The notes: a model not told the origin generated them from the letters alone. 64,000 nucleotides of DNA from Rhodospirillales bacterium (GCA_016793925.1 JAEULH010000084.1:17644-81643); one strand, 5' to 3'; shown: positions 33,998 to 44,065, numbered from the stretch's first letter. Numbers and translations: made by a program.

Positions 33998-34552
33998 ATG
34001 ACAATGAATCCGAACGGCAGCAACGGCTTCGAGGAGACGGTTCGCGCGGTGAACGAGCTGTCCGCGGCCGCTGTCCGCCTTTCCTCCGAACTGTTGGCGA
34101 CGACGTTGAAGCGGCATGAGACCTGGCTCGGCTCCGGCTGGGAACTGGGTGCGCGGGCGGACCTGCACGGGCTCGACCTGCACGGCGTCGGTCTCACCGG
34201 CGCGGTACTCGAGAACGCCGACCTCCACCGCGCGGATCTTCATCGCGCTGTCCTCGGCCGGGCCGATCTGGAGGGGGCCGATTTGCATCAGGCCGATCTC
34301 CATCGCGCCGACCTGCGCAACGCGGAACTGGACTGGGCCGATCTTCAGGGCGCCGATCTCCATGGCGCCAACCTGAGCGGTGGCAGCCTGCGCGACGCCG
34401 ACATGCGCGGCGCCGATTGCCACGACGCGGACCTGAGTGGCGCCGATCTCAGCGGCGCGGACCTGCGCGGCGCCGACCTCCGCCGGGCCCGCGGGCTGAC
34501 GTCCGCGCAAATCGGGACCGCCATCACCGACCTGGCGACAAAGCTGGCCTGA
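33998..34552 (+). CDS. Pentapeptide-repeat protein
   Basis: A 184-residue cytoplasmic protein. Residues 55-165 are some twenty tandem A(D/N)LXX pentapeptides (ADLHGLDLHGVGLTGAVLENADLHRADLHRAVLGRADLEG and onward), which fold as a right-handed quadrilateral beta-helix. The N-terminal 50 residues are helical (VRAVNELSAAAVRLSSELLATTLKRH), and a short non-repeat cap follows (LTSAQIGTAITDLATKLA). Some family members mimic DNA and protect gyrase, but most have no known role, and no gyrase-protection feature can be read here. GGAGG (33985-33989) is eight bases before the ATG. It converges on xth. Confidence 0.9.
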   Translation: MTMNPNGSNGFEETVRAVNELSAAAVRLSSELLATTLKRHETWLGSGWELGARADLHGLDLHGVGLTGAVLENADLHRADLHRAVLGRADLEGADLHQADLHRADLRNAELDWADLQGADLHGANLSGGSLRDADMRGADCHDADLSGADLSGADLRGADLRRARGLTSAQIGTAITDLATKLA

Positions 34553-34616
34553 GCGCAAGGCCGGGGCGCGACAGAGGCCGTCCGACCCGCCTCGGGCTGA
34601 CGGCGCACGGCAGGGA

Positions 34617-34676
34617 CCGGCGGAAGCGACCGCCGGAAAGCCGAGGGCGGAACGTACGATTCCGGTCGCGCGACCG
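34617..34676. other. Two palindromes between convergent pentapeptide and xth genes
   Basis: CCGGCGG (34617-34623) and CCGCCGG (34630-34636) form a perfect 7-bp hairpin with an AAGCGA loop. CGGTCGCGCGACCG at 34663-34676 is a perfect 14-base palindrome. Neither is followed by a U-tract. They may serve as weak bidirectional terminators. Confidence 0.4.
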
Positions 34677-34694
34677 TTCGCGAGCGGCCGATCC

Positions 34695-35471
34695 TTAATC
34701 CGAAACCGCCAGTTCGCACCACACGGGGGTGTGGTCCGAAGCGCGCTCCCAGCCGCGCGGTTCGCGGTCGATGCCGACCGCGGTCAGTGCGTCCGCGGCC
34801 TGAGGCGAGAGCAGCATGTGGTCGATCCGCAAGCCCCTGTCGGCGGGCCAGCAGCGCCTGCGGTAGTCCCACCAGGTGTACTGGTGGTCCCGGTCGGACA
34901 GGGCTCGCACCGCATCGAGATAGCCGAGATGGAGGAGGCGGCGGTATCCGGCTCGTGAAGCCGGCTGGCAAAGCGCGTCGTCCCGCCAAGCCCTGGGATC
35001 GTAGACATCGCCGTCCGTAGGCGCGACGTTGTAGTCGCCGGCGAAGACGGCAGCGTCTTCGTCTTCCAGCGCCGCGGCCATGTGCCGGTACAGGCGCCTC
35101 AGCCAGGCGAGCTTGTAGGGGAAGCGCTCGCCGCCGACCGGGTTTCCGTTGGGCGCATAGATCGAGGCGACGCGCACTCCCCCGGTGAACGCCTCGATGT
35201 AGCGCGCCTCCCGGTCGTCCGGATCTCCGGGCAGACAGGCTGCGAGCAGGTCGATCGGCCGCTTGGAGATCACCGCGACGCCGTTGTAGGTCTTCTGCCC
35301 GGCGGCGGCGATGTTGTAGCCGAGGTCGCCGATCTCGCCGACCGGGAACTCGCCGTCGGGCACCTTCGTCTCCTGGAACAGGACCACGTCCGGCTCGACC
35401 TGGCGCAGCCACGCCAGGACCAGCGGCAGACGCGCCTTGATCGAGTTGACGTTCCAGGTCGCGACCTTCAC
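34695..35471 (-). CDS. xth: Exodeoxyribonuclease III
   Basis: A 258-residue AP endonuclease/3'-5' exonuclease of base excision repair. All ExoIII motifs are present: VATWNVNSIKARLP, FQETKVPD (metal-binding Glu), IYAPNG, FAGDYNVAP, YTWWDYR, LRIDHMLLS and the final SDHTPVWCEL with catalytic histidine. I set the start at GTG 35471, 46 bp after the erpA stop. Longer frames run into erpA. It is probably co-transcribed with erpA, an arrangement seen in several alphaproteobacteria. Confidence 0.96.
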   Translation of the reverse strand: MKVATWNVNSIKARLPLVLAWLRQVEPDVVLFQETKVPDGEFPVGEIGDLGYNIAAAGQKTYNGVAVISKRPIDLLAACLPGDPDDREARYIEAFTGGVRVASIYAPNGNPVGGERFPYKLAWLRRLYRHMAAALEDEDAAVFAGDYNVAPTDGDVYDPRAWRDDALCQPASRAGYRRLLHLGYLDAVRALSDRDHQYTWWDYRRRCWPADRGLRIDHMLLSPQAADALTAVGIDREPRGWERASDHTPVWCELAVSD

Positions 35472-35517
35472 CGCGCTGCCGCCGACAGGGCCGGCCCGGA
35501 ACGACCGAGGCGCCGGC

Positions 35518-35874
35518 TCAAAGCGAGAACGACGACCCGCAGCCGCAGGTCGAGGTTGCGTTGGGATTGCGGATGGCGAAGTACGAGCCGATGAGATCCT
35601 CGACGAAATCGACCTCCGCGCCGCGCAGCAGATCCAGCGACACGTCATCGACAACGACGCCGACGCCGTCCCGGCTGAAGACACGGTCGTCCTCGTTTTT
35701 CTGGTCGTCCAGGCTGAAGCCGTACTGAAAGCCGGAACAGCCGCCGCCCGAGACGGAAACGCGAAAGAACATCCCCTGGCCGCCATCCTGCTCGATCAGG
35801 GCGGCGATCCGGCGGCTCGCGGAAGTGGAGATTCGAAGGTCCTCCTGGACCTCGTCTACGGTATGGTCGGCCAT
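35518..35874 (-). CDS. erpA: Iron-sulfur cluster insertion protein ErpA
   Basis: A 118-residue A-type carrier that delivers Fe-S clusters to apo-proteins. The three cluster cysteines are visible: C46 in SGGGCSGFQYGF, and C110 and C112 in the terminal CGCGSSF. FSRDGVGVVVDDVSLDLLRGAEVDFVEDL is the standard core. It is divergent from dgt with about 146 bp between the starts, a conserved alphaproteobacterial arrangement, and is followed by xth. Confidence 0.96.
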   Translation of the reverse strand: MADHTVDEVQEDLRISTSASRRIAALIEQDGGQGMFFRVSVSGGGCSGFQYGFSLDDQKNEDDRVFSRDGVGVVVDDVSLDLLRGAEVDFVEDLIGSYFAIRNPNATSTCGCGSSFSL

Positions 35875-36020
35875 TCATTCCTCGTTGGCGAAAGTGCTGC
35901 TGGCGCGCACATGCGTAATGTGGCTCGATGCGCGATCTTGTCAAAGTCCGAGCGTCCGGCATTGCGGGCACCCGACGGGCCGGTTGCATACGTCGTGCCA
36001 CGTTCGGTAGTGTCACCGTC

Positions 36021-37220
36021 ATGAGCGGAAGCGAGAGCCTGGCGCCGTGGGCGTGCCGCAGCGCCGAGAGCCGGGGTCGGCTCTTCGCGGAGGGCGAAAG
36101 CGCGAGCCGGACCTGCTTCCAGCGCGATCGGGATCGGATTATCCACTCCGCGGCCTTTCGCCGGCTGGAGTACAAGACCCAGGTCTTCGTCAATCACGAG
36201 GGCGACTTCTTCCGCACCCGGCTCACACACAGCCTCGAAGTCTCGCAGATCGCGCGCTCGATCTGCCGCACGCTGTCGCTCAACGAGGATCTCGCCGAGG
36301 CGCTGGCGCTCGCCCACGATCTGGGTCATCCCCCCTTCGGGCACGCCGGCGAGGACGCGTTGAAGGAAATGATGGCGCCCTACGGCGGCTTCGATCACAA
36401 CGCCCAGAGCCTGCGGGTCATCACCCGACTCGAGCAGCGCTACGCCGAATTCGACGGGCTCAACCTGACCTGGGAGACGCTCGAAGGCGTGGTCAAACAC
36501 AACGGCCCGCTGATCGGCGCGAGTTCCGGGCACCCCGAGGGCGCTTGCCCGCCGCTGCCCAAGGCCATTGCGGATTACGTCGCCGTGCACGATCTTGAAC
36601 TGAGCACCTATGCCGCGGCCGAGGCGCAGGTCACCGCGCTTGCCGACGACATCGCCTACAACAACCACGACATCGATGACGGGCTGCGCGCCGGGCTGTT
36701 CGCGATCGGCGATCTCGACGCCGTCCCTTTCGTCGCCGCGAGGTTCCGCGAGGTTGTTGAACGCTACCCCGGAATTACGCCCTCCCGGCTCATCCATGAG
36801 GCCGTGCGCCGCCTGATCGGCCTGATGGTCGACGACCTCACCGGCGAAACCCGCCGGCGCATCGCCGCGCTTGCGCCGGGCTGCGCCAATGACATCCGCC
36901 GTCATCGCCATCCCGTCGCTGCGTTCACGTCGGAGATGCAGCGCAACGATCGGGCGCTGAAGGATTTCCTCTTCGAGAACATGTACCGGCATTACCGCCT
37001 GAACCGAATGACCAGCAAGGCTCGGCGGCTTGTCAGGGACCTGTTTCGCCTGTTCGTCGACGAACCGGGCTGTCTGCCGACGGAATGGCGCGGCCGCGCC
37101 GGCAGGCCCGGCGGGGTCGAAACCGCCCGCGCCGTCGCCGACTACGTTGCCGGAATGACCGACCGCTTCGCCGCCGACGAGCACCGTCGGCTGTTTGACG
37201 TACAATCGAGGGCATCTTGA
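36021..37220 (+). CDS. dgt: Deoxyguanosinetriphosphate triphosphohydrolase-like protein
   Basis: A 399-residue HD-domain dNTPase that cuts dNTPs to nucleoside and triphosphate. [38 protein letters not shown] (first His), [14 protein letters not shown] (HD pair) and [16 protein letters not shown] (final metal-binding Asp) follow the family order. I prefer ATG 36021 ([13 protein letters not shown]), whose first residues resemble family starts. A longer frame from 35928 would extend into the promoter region shared with erpA, and no strong ribosome site distinguishes them. Its TGA overlaps the TTG start of argS. Confidence 0.94.
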   Translation: MSGSESLAPWACRSAESRGRLFAEGESASRTCFQRDRDRIIHSAAFRRLEYKTQVFVNHEGDFFRTRLTHSLEVSQIARSICRTLSLNEDLAEALALAHDLGHPPFGHAGEDALKEMMAPYGGFDHNAQSLRVITRLEQRYAEFDGLNLTWETLEGVVKHNGPLIGASSGHPEGACPPLPKAIADYVAVHDLELSTYAAAEAQVTALADDIAYNNHDIDDGLRAGLFAIGDLDAVPFVAARFREVVERYPGITPSRLIHEAVRRLIGLMVDDLTGETRRRIAALAPGCANDIRRHRHPVAAFTSEMQRNDRALKDFLFENMYRHYRLNRMTSKARRLVRDLFRLFVDEPGCLPTEWRGRAGRPGGVETARAVADYVAGMTDRFAADEHRRLFDVQSRAS

Positions 37221-38995
37221 ACCTATACCGCTTCCTGCAGGCCTCGATCTGCGAGATCTGCGCCGACCTGGCCGCCGATGGCCTCCTGCCGGCTGACCTT
37301 GACCTCGGCCGCATCACGGTCGAGCCGCCGCGCGACCCGTCCCATGGCGATGTCGCGACCAATGCCGCACTCGTGCTCGCCGGCCCGGCCGGGCGCAAGC
37401 CGAGGATGCTGGCGACCATGCTGGCGGAGCGACTGCTCGCGACCGACGGCGTCGCGACCGTCGAGGTCGCCGGTCCCGGCTTCATCAATCTGCGTCTCAC
37501 CGCCGCCTTCTGGTATGCGCGGCTTGCGGAGATTCTGCATGCCGGCGTTGCCTACGGCGACTCGACGCTTGGCGGCGGCGAGCCGGTCAATGTCGAACAC
37601 GTCTCCGCCAACCCCACCGGCCCCCTCCATGTCGGCCACGGTCGCGGCGCCGTCGTCGGCGACGCGCTGGGTGCGCTGCTCGAAAAGGCAGGTTTCGCCG
37701 TCACCCGCGAGTACTACGTCAACGACGCCGGCGCCCAGGTCGACAAGCTCGCGCGCGCCGTCTACTGGCGCTACCTCTGCGCCCTCGGCGAGAGCATCGC
37801 CGACGGCGTCGCCGAGCGCTACGCGGCGCAATCGCCTCCGGAATACGGCGGCGACTATCTGATCGCCGTCGGCGAAAGCCTGGTTGCCAGTCATGGCGAC
37901 AGCCTCGTCGGCCTCGACGAAGGGAACTGGCTGGCGACGGTCCGTGAGGCCGCCGTTGCCGCGATGATGGCGCTGATCGCCGAGGACCTGAAAGCGCTGG
38001 GCATGGTCTTCGACGTCATCAGCTCGGAGCGGGCGCTGGTCGAAGACGGCGCCGTCGAGATGACGCTGAGCCGTCTGCAAGAGCGCGATCTGATTTACAC
38101 CGGTGTCCTCGAGCCGCCGAAAGGGAAGCTTCCCGATGACTGGGAGCCGCGCCCGCAAACGCTGTTCCGCTCGACGGCCTTCGGCGACGACGTCGACCGG
38201 CCGCTGCGCAAGTCCGACGGCTCGTGGACCTATTTCGCCAGCGACATCGCCTACCACCTCGACAAGCACCGGCGCGGCTTCCGCGTCCTTATCGACGTCT
38301 GGGGCGCCGACCACGGCGGTTACGTCAAGCGGATGCAGTCGGCCGTCCGGGCGATCAGCGAGGGCAGGGCGGAGCTCGACGTCAAGCTTTGCCAGATGGT
38401 CAACCTGCTCGACGCCGGCCAGCCGATAAAGATGTCCAAACGGGCAGGCACCTTCATCACCCTGCGCGAGGTTCTCGACCGGGTCGGACGCGACGTCTTC
38501 CGCTTCATCATGCTGACCCGGCGCAACGACGCACCGCTCGACTTCGATTTCGAGAAGGTCACCGAGCAGTCGCGCGAGAACCCGGTCTTCTACGTTCAGT
38601 ACGCGCACGCACGGTGCCACTCCGTGATTCGCCATGCCGAGGGCGAGTTCGGCGCGGAGGCGGTCACCGACGCCGCGCTGGCCGCGGCCGATCTCGCGCT
38701 CTTGACCGACCCCGCCGAGCTTGATCTGATCAAGGCCATGGCTGCGTGGCCGCGACTGGTGGAGGGCGCCGCGGAAGCTCATGAGCCCCATCGCATCGCG
38801 TTCTACCTGCAGGATCTCGCGGGTCTGTTTCATCTGCTGTGGACCAAGGGCAAGGACGACGCGCAGCTCCGCTTCGTCACGATCGCCGATCGGCCGCTGA
38901 CGCTCGCTCGCATGGCGCTGGTCCGCGCGATCCAGACGGTGCTGGCCTCGGGGCTCAAGGTGATCGGCGTCGAAGCAGTCGAGGAGTTGCGCTGA
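37217..38995 (+). CDS. argS: Arginyl-tRNA synthetase
   Basis: A 592-residue class I synthetase charging tRNA-Arg. The N-terminal Add-1 domain is followed by the HIGH-type motif in [21 protein letters not shown] and the KMSK loop in [29 protein letters not shown] and [16 protein letters not shown] are ArgRS-specific, as is the C-terminal anticodon-binding helix bundle with ALRVIGV-like ending (here [15 protein letters not shown]). The start is a TTG overlapping the dgt stop (TTGA), with GAGGG just upstream. It shares one base with the next gene (TGATG). Confidence 0.97.
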   Translation: MNLYRFLQASICEICADLAADGLLPADLDLGRITVEPPRDPSHGDVATNAALVLAGPAGRKPRMLATMLAERLLATDGVATVEVAGPGFINLRLTAAFWYARLAEILHAGVAYGDSTLGGGEPVNVEHVSANPTGPLHVGHGRGAVVGDALGALLEKAGFAVTREYYVNDAGAQVDKLARAVYWRYLCALGESIADGVAERYAAQSPPEYGGDYLIAVGESLVASHGDSLVGLDEGNWLATVREAAVAAMMALIAEDLKALGMVFDVISSERALVEDGAVEMTLSRLQERDLIYTGVLEPPKGKLPDDWEPRPQTLFRSTAFGDDVDRPLRKSDGSWTYFASDIAYHLDKHRRGFRVLIDVWGADHGGYVKRMQSAVRAISEGRAELDVKLCQMVNLLDAGQPIKMSKRAGTFITLREVLDRVGRDVFRFIMLTRRNDAPLDFDFEKVTEQSRENPVFYVQYAHARCHSVIRHAEGEFGAEAVTDAALAAADLALLTDPAELDLIKAMAAWPRLVEGAAEAHEPHRIAFYLQDLAGLFHLLWTKGKDDAQLRFVTIADRPLTLARMALVRAIQTVLASGLKVIGVEAVEELR

Positions 38996-39969
38996 TGGCG
39001 GCGGATTGGGACACCAGCGGCTTTCATGATCGGCCGCACGACGGGCGCGAGGACCAGCCGATCCGGCGACGATTCGACTGGCTCGTCGGCGGCCGGCGAC
39101 GCCTCGCCCTGTTGACGGGATTTGTTTCGCTGGCGATCGTCGGCGCCTTCATCTGGTCGGGACGGGATCGCGCCGGGCCGGAGAAGCCCGCCGAGCCGCC
39201 GCTGATTCGCGCCGACGAAGCGCCGATCCGGGTGCCGCCGGAAGATCCGGGCGGCTTGAACATCCCCCATCGCGACAAGCTGGTCTATCGGCGACTGCCA
39301 GGCGAAGGCGAAGACAGCCGGATGGAAAGGCTGCTGCCGCCGCCGGAAGAACCGCTGCCGCCGCCGGCCGAGCAGCCGGCGCAAGAGGCCGATGCGTCGG
39401 CATCGATGTCGGGCGCGGCGGTCGATGATGGCGAAGACGACGAGGCGCCTGCTGCCGACGGTCGCGGCGCATCGGCTTCGCTGTTTGCTCCGCCCGCGGG
39501 CGGATCGGCGCCGCGATCGACCGACGCGCCGCCGGCGCGACCGCCCAGGGACGCGTCGGCCTCGGCATCGGCGCATGCGGCCGGCGAACAGGGCGCCCGG
39601 GTCGGCGCACCGCGGGCGCTGTTCCCGCCGGGAACAGGGGCGTCGTCCGGGACGAGCGCGCCCACGGCAAGCGCAACGCCGGCGCAACCGACGCCGCAGT
39701 CGACGCCGGCGGGCGGAGGCTACATGGTCCAGCTCCTCGCCGTCGCCAGCGTCGATCAGGCGCAGGCGGCGTGGAGCCGACTCGCCGGCCGCAACGCCGA
39801 CATTCTGGGCGGGCTGAGCCCGTCCTACGTGCGCGCCGACCTCGGCACTCGCGGCGTCATCTACCGGCTGCGGGCCGGGCCCGTCGGCGGCGAAACCAGC
39901 GCCCGGACGCTTTGCGCCCAGCTTTCGGCGCGAAACGTCGATTGCGTGATCGTGAGGCCGGGTGGCTAG
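38995..39969 (+). CDS. SPOR-domain membrane protein
   Basis: A 324-residue bitopic membrane protein. The cytoplasmic N-terminus (to about 35) ends in basic residues (GGRRR), one membrane helix follows (LALLTGFVSLAIVGAFIW, about 36-54), and then a periplasmic linker of about 185 residues rich in Pro, Ala, Glu and Ser. The C-terminal SPOR domain begins at GGGYMVQLLAVASVDQAQAAWSRL (about 241) and ends IYRLRAGPVGGETSARTLCAQL. SPOR domains bind denuded septal glycan, so a divisome role is likely. It sits between argS and nagZ and overlaps both, the standard alphaproteobacterial order. Confidence 0.92.
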   Translation: MAADWDTSGFHDRPHDGREDQPIRRRFDWLVGGRRRLALLTGFVSLAIVGAFIWSGRDRAGPEKPAEPPLIRADEAPIRVPPEDPGGLNIPHRDKLVYRRLPGEGEDSRMERLLPPPEEPLPPPAEQPAQEADASASMSGAAVDDGEDDEAPAADGRGASASLFAPPAGGSAPRSTDAPPARPPRDASASASAHAAGEQGARVGAPRALFPPGTGASSGTSAPTASATPAQPTPQSTPAGGGYMVQLLAVASVDQAQAAWSRLAGRNADILGGLSPSYVRADLGTRGVIYRLRAGPVGGETSARTLCAQLSARNVDCVIVRPGG

Positions 39970-41002
39970 CGGTCCGCTGGGACCGCCTCGGGCAGCCATT
40001 TTCGGTCTGTCCGGCCCTCGCCTGAGCGAGGACGAGCGCGCCTTCTTTCGCGCCGCCGACCCGCTCGGCTTCATCCTGTTCCAGCGCAACTGCGTCGATC
40101 GCCAACAGGTCCACGACCTGATCGGCGCCCTGAAGGATTGCGTCGGCCGCGACGACGCGCCGATCCTGATCGACCAGGAGGGCGGGCGGGTGCAGCGGCT
40201 GAAGCCGCCGGTATGGCGCGCCGCACCGGCCGGCGCCCGGTTCGCCGCGCTCGCCGAACGCCACGAGGACGACGCCGTGGAGGCGGCCTGGCTCAACGCC
40301 CGGATGTTGGCCGATGAGCTGTCGACACTTGGCATTACGGTCAACTGCGCGCCGGTTCTCGATATCCCTTCGCCCGGCGCCCACGATGTCATCGGCGATC
40401 GCGCTTACGGGGCGACGCCCGAGCGTGTCGCCCTGCTTGGGCGGGCGGTGTCCGCCGGCCTGCTCGCGGGCGGCGTCCTGCCGGTGATCAAGCACATTCC
40501 CGGGCACGGCCGCGCCCGGGTCGACAGCCACGCCGCCCTGCCGGTGGTCGATGCCGACCGCGCGACCCTCGAGCGCACGGACTTCGCGCCCTTCTGCGCG
40601 CTCGCCAGGATGCCGTGGGCGATGACCGCGCACATCGTCTACACCGCGCTCGACCCGGACCGGCCGGCAACGACTTCGGCCCGCGTCATCGCCGACGTGG
40701 TTCGCGGCTGGATCGGCTTCGACGGGCTGCTGATCTCCGACGATCTGTGCATGGGCGCTCTGGCGGGCTCCGTGGCGGAACGGGCGGAAGCGACGCTGGC
40801 CGCCGGCGTCGATGCGGTTTTGCATTGCAACGGCGTTCTCGCCGAGATGGAAGCCGTCGCCGCCGTCAGTCCGGCTCTCGGCCCTCGTGCGCTCGAGCGC
40901 CTGCGCCACGGCGAGACGCTGCGCACGGCCGGGCTGGTGCCGCTGCAACTTCAGACGGCGGCGCTCCGCCTCGAGTCTCTGCTCGGAAGACAGGTGACAT
41001 GA
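39962..41002 (+). CDS. nagZ: Beta-N-acetylhexosaminidase NagZ
   Basis: A 346-residue glycoside hydrolase family 3 enzyme that removes GlcNAc from recycled muropeptides in the cytosol. The family motif KHIPGHGRARVDSH (residues 177-190) carries the mobile catalytic-loop histidine H182, and the nucleophile is in LISDDLCMGAL (D260/D261). DPLGFILFQRN and ILIDQEGGRVQRL are also typical. The start is GTG 39962, overlapping the SPOR gene by eight bases. The stop overlaps the M50 gene (ATGA). Confidence 0.96.
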   Translation: MASGPLGPPRAAIFGLSGPRLSEDERAFFRAADPLGFILFQRNCVDRQQVHDLIGALKDCVGRDDAPILIDQEGGRVQRLKPPVWRAAPAGARFAALAERHEDDAVEAAWLNARMLADELSTLGITVNCAPVLDIPSPGAHDVIGDRAYGATPERVALLGRAVSAGLLAGGVLPVIKHIPGHGRARVDSHAALPVVDADRATLERTDFAPFCALARMPWAMTAHIVYTALDPDRPATTSARVIADVVRGWIGFDGLLISDDLCMGALAGSVAERAEATLAAGVDAVLHCNGVLAEMEAVAAVSPALGPRALERLRHGETLRTAGLVPLQLQTAALRLESLLGRQVT

Positions 41003-41688
41003 ACACGGCCGAACTTCTTTCCCAGCTTTCGGTCTGGGTGCTGCCCGTTCTTTTTGCCGTCACGCTTCACGAAGCCGCCCACGGCTGGGTCGCCTGGCGC
41101 CTCGGCGACAACACCGCCTTCAGCCTCGGGCGGGTCAGCTTCAACCCCCTGCGCCACATCGACCCCTTCGGCACGGTGGTCCTGCCGGCGATGCTGCTGC
41201 TGCTTTCCGGCGGCCGTTTCATGTTCGGTTTCGCCAAGCCGGTCCCGGTGAATTTCAGTCGCCTCGGCCATCCCCGCCGCGACATGGTCCTGGTCGCCGC
41301 CGCCGGCCCCGGCATCAACTTCGCCATGGCCCTGGTCGCCGCGTTCCTGATCATGCCGCTCGCCGCGGTGCCCGGCGCCTTCGGCACCTGGCTCGGCGCG
41401 AATCTCCTGAACATGGTCTGGATCAACATTCTGCTGGCGATTTTCAATCTGCTGCCCCTGCCTCCGCTCGACGGCGGCCGCATCGCCGTCGGCGTCCTCC
41501 CCAATGCGCTGGCGCTGCCGCTTCAGCGCCTGGAGCGTTTCGGCATCTTCATCGTCCTCGCCGTGGTCTTCATCGTTCCCTGGATCGGCGGCAAGCTCGG
41601 CCTCGACCTCAACGTCTTCGGCTGGATCGTCGTCGCCCCATCGATGGCGGTGGCGGACGCCCTCCTTCGCGCCACGGGCGTGCAATGA
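40999..41688 (+). CDS. M50-family site-2 protease-like membrane protein
   Basis: A 229-residue polytopic membrane protein of the short M50 family (YwhC-type). The zinc motif HEAAH in FAVTLHEAAHGWVAW (residues 25-29) and the second metal motif NLLPLPPLDGGRI are intact, and there is no PDZ domain. It has about six hydrophobic segments. Its substrate is unknown. It lies between nagZ and scpA with four-base overlaps at both ends, the conserved alphaproteobacterial setting. An upstream in-frame extension is inside nagZ and is not expected to be used. Confidence 0.93.
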   Translation: MNTAELLSQLSVWVLPVLFAVTLHEAAHGWVAWRLGDNTAFSLGRVSFNPLRHIDPFGTVVLPAMLLLLSGGRFMFGFAKPVPVNFSRLGHPRRDMVLVAAAGPGINFAMALVAAFLIMPLAAVPGAFGTWLGANLLNMVWINILLAIFNLLPLPPLDGGRIAVGVLPNALALPLQRLERFGIFIVLAVVFIVPWIGGKLGLDLNVFGWIVVAPSMAVADALLRATGVQ

Positions 41689-42545
41689 ACGAGAGGCCGA
41701 ACATCGACGCGAACGGCGTCGGCGGCGAGAACCGCGGGGACGCCTGGGAGGAGGGGCCGCAAGAGAGGCAGGCGGCCGCCGGTCCGGCGCGCGATTTCCT
41801 TGTCGACCTCGACGGGTTCGAGGGACCGCTCGACCTGCTCCTGTCGCTCGCCCGCGAGCAGAAGGTCGACCTTTCCCGGATTTCGATCATGCGCCTCGCC
41901 GAACAGTACCTGGCCTTCGTCGCCGCCTTGCGCCGGGTCGATCTCGAGCGCGCCGCCGACTACCTCGTCATGGCCGCGTGGCTTGCCTACCTCAAGTCCC
42001 GGCTGTTGCTGCCGGCGGCCGGTCCGGCAGACGAGCCGTCGCCGGAGGAGATGGCCTCGGCGCTCGCGCTGCAGCTTCGCCGGCTGGAGGCCATGCGCGA
42101 GGTCGGCTGGACGCTGATGCGCCGACCGCGCCTGGGCCACGACGTCTTCGCCCGCGGCCGCCCGGAAGCGGTTGAGGTCGATGCCGAGACGGTCGTCGAG
42201 CTTTCGCTCTACGACCTGCTCCGGGCCTATGGCCGCTGGCACCGCCGCCATCAGCCGCCGCCGGTCCTCCACGTCGAGCCTTCGCAACTCGACAGCGTCG
42301 ACGAGGCGCTCGCCCGTCTCCGCCGTGGCCTCGGTCACACGCCGGGATGGGAAAGCCTGAGCCGCTATCTTCCGCCCGGCGCGCTTTCGGACCTGCATCT
42401 CGGCAAGCTTCCCGCGCGCTCGGCGCTGGCCTCGACCTTCGCCGCTGCTCTCGAGCTGGTTCGCGAGGGCACGCTCGCCCTCCGCCAGACCACGCCCTTC
42501 GGGCCAATCTATCTTCGTCAACAGCAGCCGGAACAGCGGCCATGA
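41685..42545 (+). CDS. scpA: Segregation and condensation protein A
   Basis: A 286-residue kleisin that bridges SMC heads in chromosome condensation. The N-terminal SMC-neck-binding helix region is FLVDLDGFEGPLDLLLSLAREQKVDLSRISI, followed by EQYLAFVAALRRVDLERAADYLVMAAWLAYLKSRLLLP, the family hallmark. The C-terminal winged-helix part binds the SMC cap. The first 35 residues are polar and variable. It overlaps the M50 gene (ATGA) and scpB (ATGA), so the three are translationally coupled. Confidence 0.95.
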   Translation: MNERPNIDANGVGGENRGDAWEEGPQERQAAAGPARDFLVDLDGFEGPLDLLLSLAREQKVDLSRISIMRLAEQYLAFVAALRRVDLERAADYLVMAAWLAYLKSRLLLPAAGPADEPSPEEMASALALQLRRLEAMREVGWTLMRRPRLGHDVFARGRPEAVEVDAETVVELSLYDLLRAYGRWHRRHQPPPVLHVEPSQLDSVDEALARLRRGLGHTPGWESLSRYLPPGALSDLHLGKLPARSALASTFAAALELVREGTLALRQTTPFGPIYLRQQQPEQRP

Positions 42546-43153
42546 CCGCCCCCGACCCGCACCACCTTCGCCTCGTCGAGGCGATCCTGTTCGCGTCGGC
42601 CGATCCGCTGACGGCGGCGGCCATCGCCCAGCGGTTGCCCGATGGGGCCGATGTCGCCGCACTTCTGGCGACGCTGCAGCAGGCCTACGCGGCGCGCGGC
42701 GTCAACCTCACCTGTTCAGCCGGCGCCTGGGCCTTCGTGACGGCGCCGGATCTGGGGCCGTGGCTCCGCCGGGAGGTCCGGATCGAAAAGAAGCTGTCGC
42801 GCGCGGCCATCGAGACGCTGGCCATCATTGCCTACCATCAGCCCGTCACGCGCGCCGAGATCGAGGATATCCGCGGGGTCCACCTCAGCCGCGGCACGCT
42901 CGACGTCCTGTTCGAGCAAGGCTGGATCCGTCCCCGGGGACGCCGGCAGACGCCGGGCCGGCCGGTCCTGTGGGCGACCACCGATGCCTTCCTGCGCCAT
43001 TTTTCGCTCGGTTGCCTCGACGACCTTCCCCAGCTCGAGGAGCTGAAGGCGGCCGGTCTGCTTGACAACGGCGTCTGGGTGCAGACCTATAGCGAAAGCG
43101 ATCCGGCAGCGCATGGCGGCGTGGCGGACGAAGCGCCGGTCGCGGGTGAATGA
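42542..43153 (+). CDS. scpB: Segregation and condensation protein B
   Basis: A 203-residue winged-helix protein that dimerises and binds the ScpA linker in the SMC complex. LVEAILFASADPLTAAAIAQRLP, AIETLAIIAYHQPVTRAEIEDIRGV and LFEQGWIRPRGRRQTPGRPVLW are the family signatures, and FLRHFSLGCLDDLPQLEEL ends the second domain. The start overlaps the scpA stop (ATGA). A frame beginning upstream inside scpA has no family similarity. tatA follows after 63 bp. Confidence 0.96.
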   Translation: MTAPDPHHLRLVEAILFASADPLTAAAIAQRLPDGADVAALLATLQQAYAARGVNLTCSAGAWAFVTAPDLGPWLRREVRIEKKLSRAAIETLAIIAYHQPVTRAEIEDIRGVHLSRGTLDVLFEQGWIRPRGRRQTPGRPVLWATTDAFLRHFSLGCLDDLPQLEELKAAGLLDNGVWVQTYSESDPAAHGGVADEAPVAGE

Positions 43154-43216
43154 CAGCATGGATTCGCCGGCGCAGCGGCGCGAAGGGCCGCGTCTGACAA
43201 AAGCGAGAGCAGTTTC

Positions 43217-43528
43217 ATGGGCAGCTTCAGCATTTGGCATTGGCTGATCGTCCTCGTGGTCGTCCTCGTCCTTTTCGGCGGTCGGGGGCGGGTTTCGCAG
43301 ATCATGGGTGACTTCGGCAAGGGGCTGAAGGCCTTCAAAAAAAGCATGCGCGAGGACGACGAGCCGGCCGCCGACCTCGAACCCGACAAGGAACCACGCC
43401 GGCCGATGACGGCGTTGCCGAACGATCATCGCAAGCTCGGCGTCGAGGTCGGCGATGGGATCGGCGATCCGCTCAAGGACCACGAGCCCCCGCCGAAGCC
43501 GGACCGCGACCGGCAGTCGCCGCAGTGA
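43217..43528 (+). CDS. tatA: Sec-independent protein translocase subunit TatA
   Basis: A 103-residue TatA: one N-terminal membrane helix ([15 protein letters not shown]), the [25 protein letters not shown] amphipathic helix with FG at the hinge, then a charged, probably disordered tail. TatA oligomers form the pathway for folded proteins selected by TatBC. The usual FGxxKIPE hinge reads FGGRGRVSQ here, still within family variation. It opens the tatABC run directly after scpB. Confidence 0.94.
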   Translation: MGSFSIWHWLIVLVVVLVLFGGRGRVSQIMGDFGKGLKAFKKSMREDDEPAADLEPDKEPRRPMTALPNDHRKLGVEVGDGIGDPLKDHEPPPKPDRDRQSPQ

Positions 43529-43561
43529 CGCGGCGCAGGTAAGGCGGCGCGGACAGATCCG

Positions 43562-44065
43562 ATGTTCGATGTCGGCTGGCCGGAGCTTTTTCTGATCGGG
43601 GTCGTCGCGCTTATTGTCATCGGGCCCAAGGATCTTCCACAGGTGATGCGCAGCGTCGCGCTCTTCGTGCGCAAGGCGCGGGCCCTGAGCCAGGAGTTCC
43701 AGAGCGGCGTCGCCCAGATGATGCGCGAGGCGGAACTCGATGACCTCAAGCGCAAGCTCGAGGAAGCGGGGCGGGTCGATGTCGGCCGGACGGTGAAGGA
43801 TGCGGTCGATCCGAACGGCTCGCTCAGCGCCGATTTCGATCCGGCAGAATTCGCACGAGACCTCAAGCAGAGCGTCGAGGAACCGACGAGCCCGCGATCG
43901 CGAACCGCCCACGTTGCGCCCGCGCCGCCAGAGACGCCAGAGACGCAATCCCAGCCTGAGCCTCCCGCGGCCGCCGGGCCGGCGTCCGTCGGCGGGGATG
44001 CGACGAACGGCGCGCCGTTGCCGCGCGAGGGCGACAAGCCGGACAGCGGCGAACAACGCGCCTGA
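43562..44065 (+). CDS. tatB: Sec-independent protein translocase subunit TatB
   Basis: A 167-residue TatB. It starts MFDVGWPELFLIGVVALIVIGPKDLPQVMRSV, the diagnostic TatB N-terminus with membrane helix and GPKxLP hinge. An amphipathic helix follows (VRKARALSQEFQSGVAQMMREAELDDLKRKLEEA), then a disordered Pro/Glu-rich tail. With TatC it forms the receptor for twin-arginine signals. Confidence 0.95.
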   Translation: MFDVGWPELFLIGVVALIVIGPKDLPQVMRSVALFVRKARALSQEFQSGVAQMMREAELDDLKRKLEEAGRVDVGRTVKDAVDPNGSLSADFDPAEFARDLKQSVEEPTSPRSRTAHVAPAPPETPETQSQPEPPAAAGPASVGGDATNGAPLPREGDKPDSGEQRA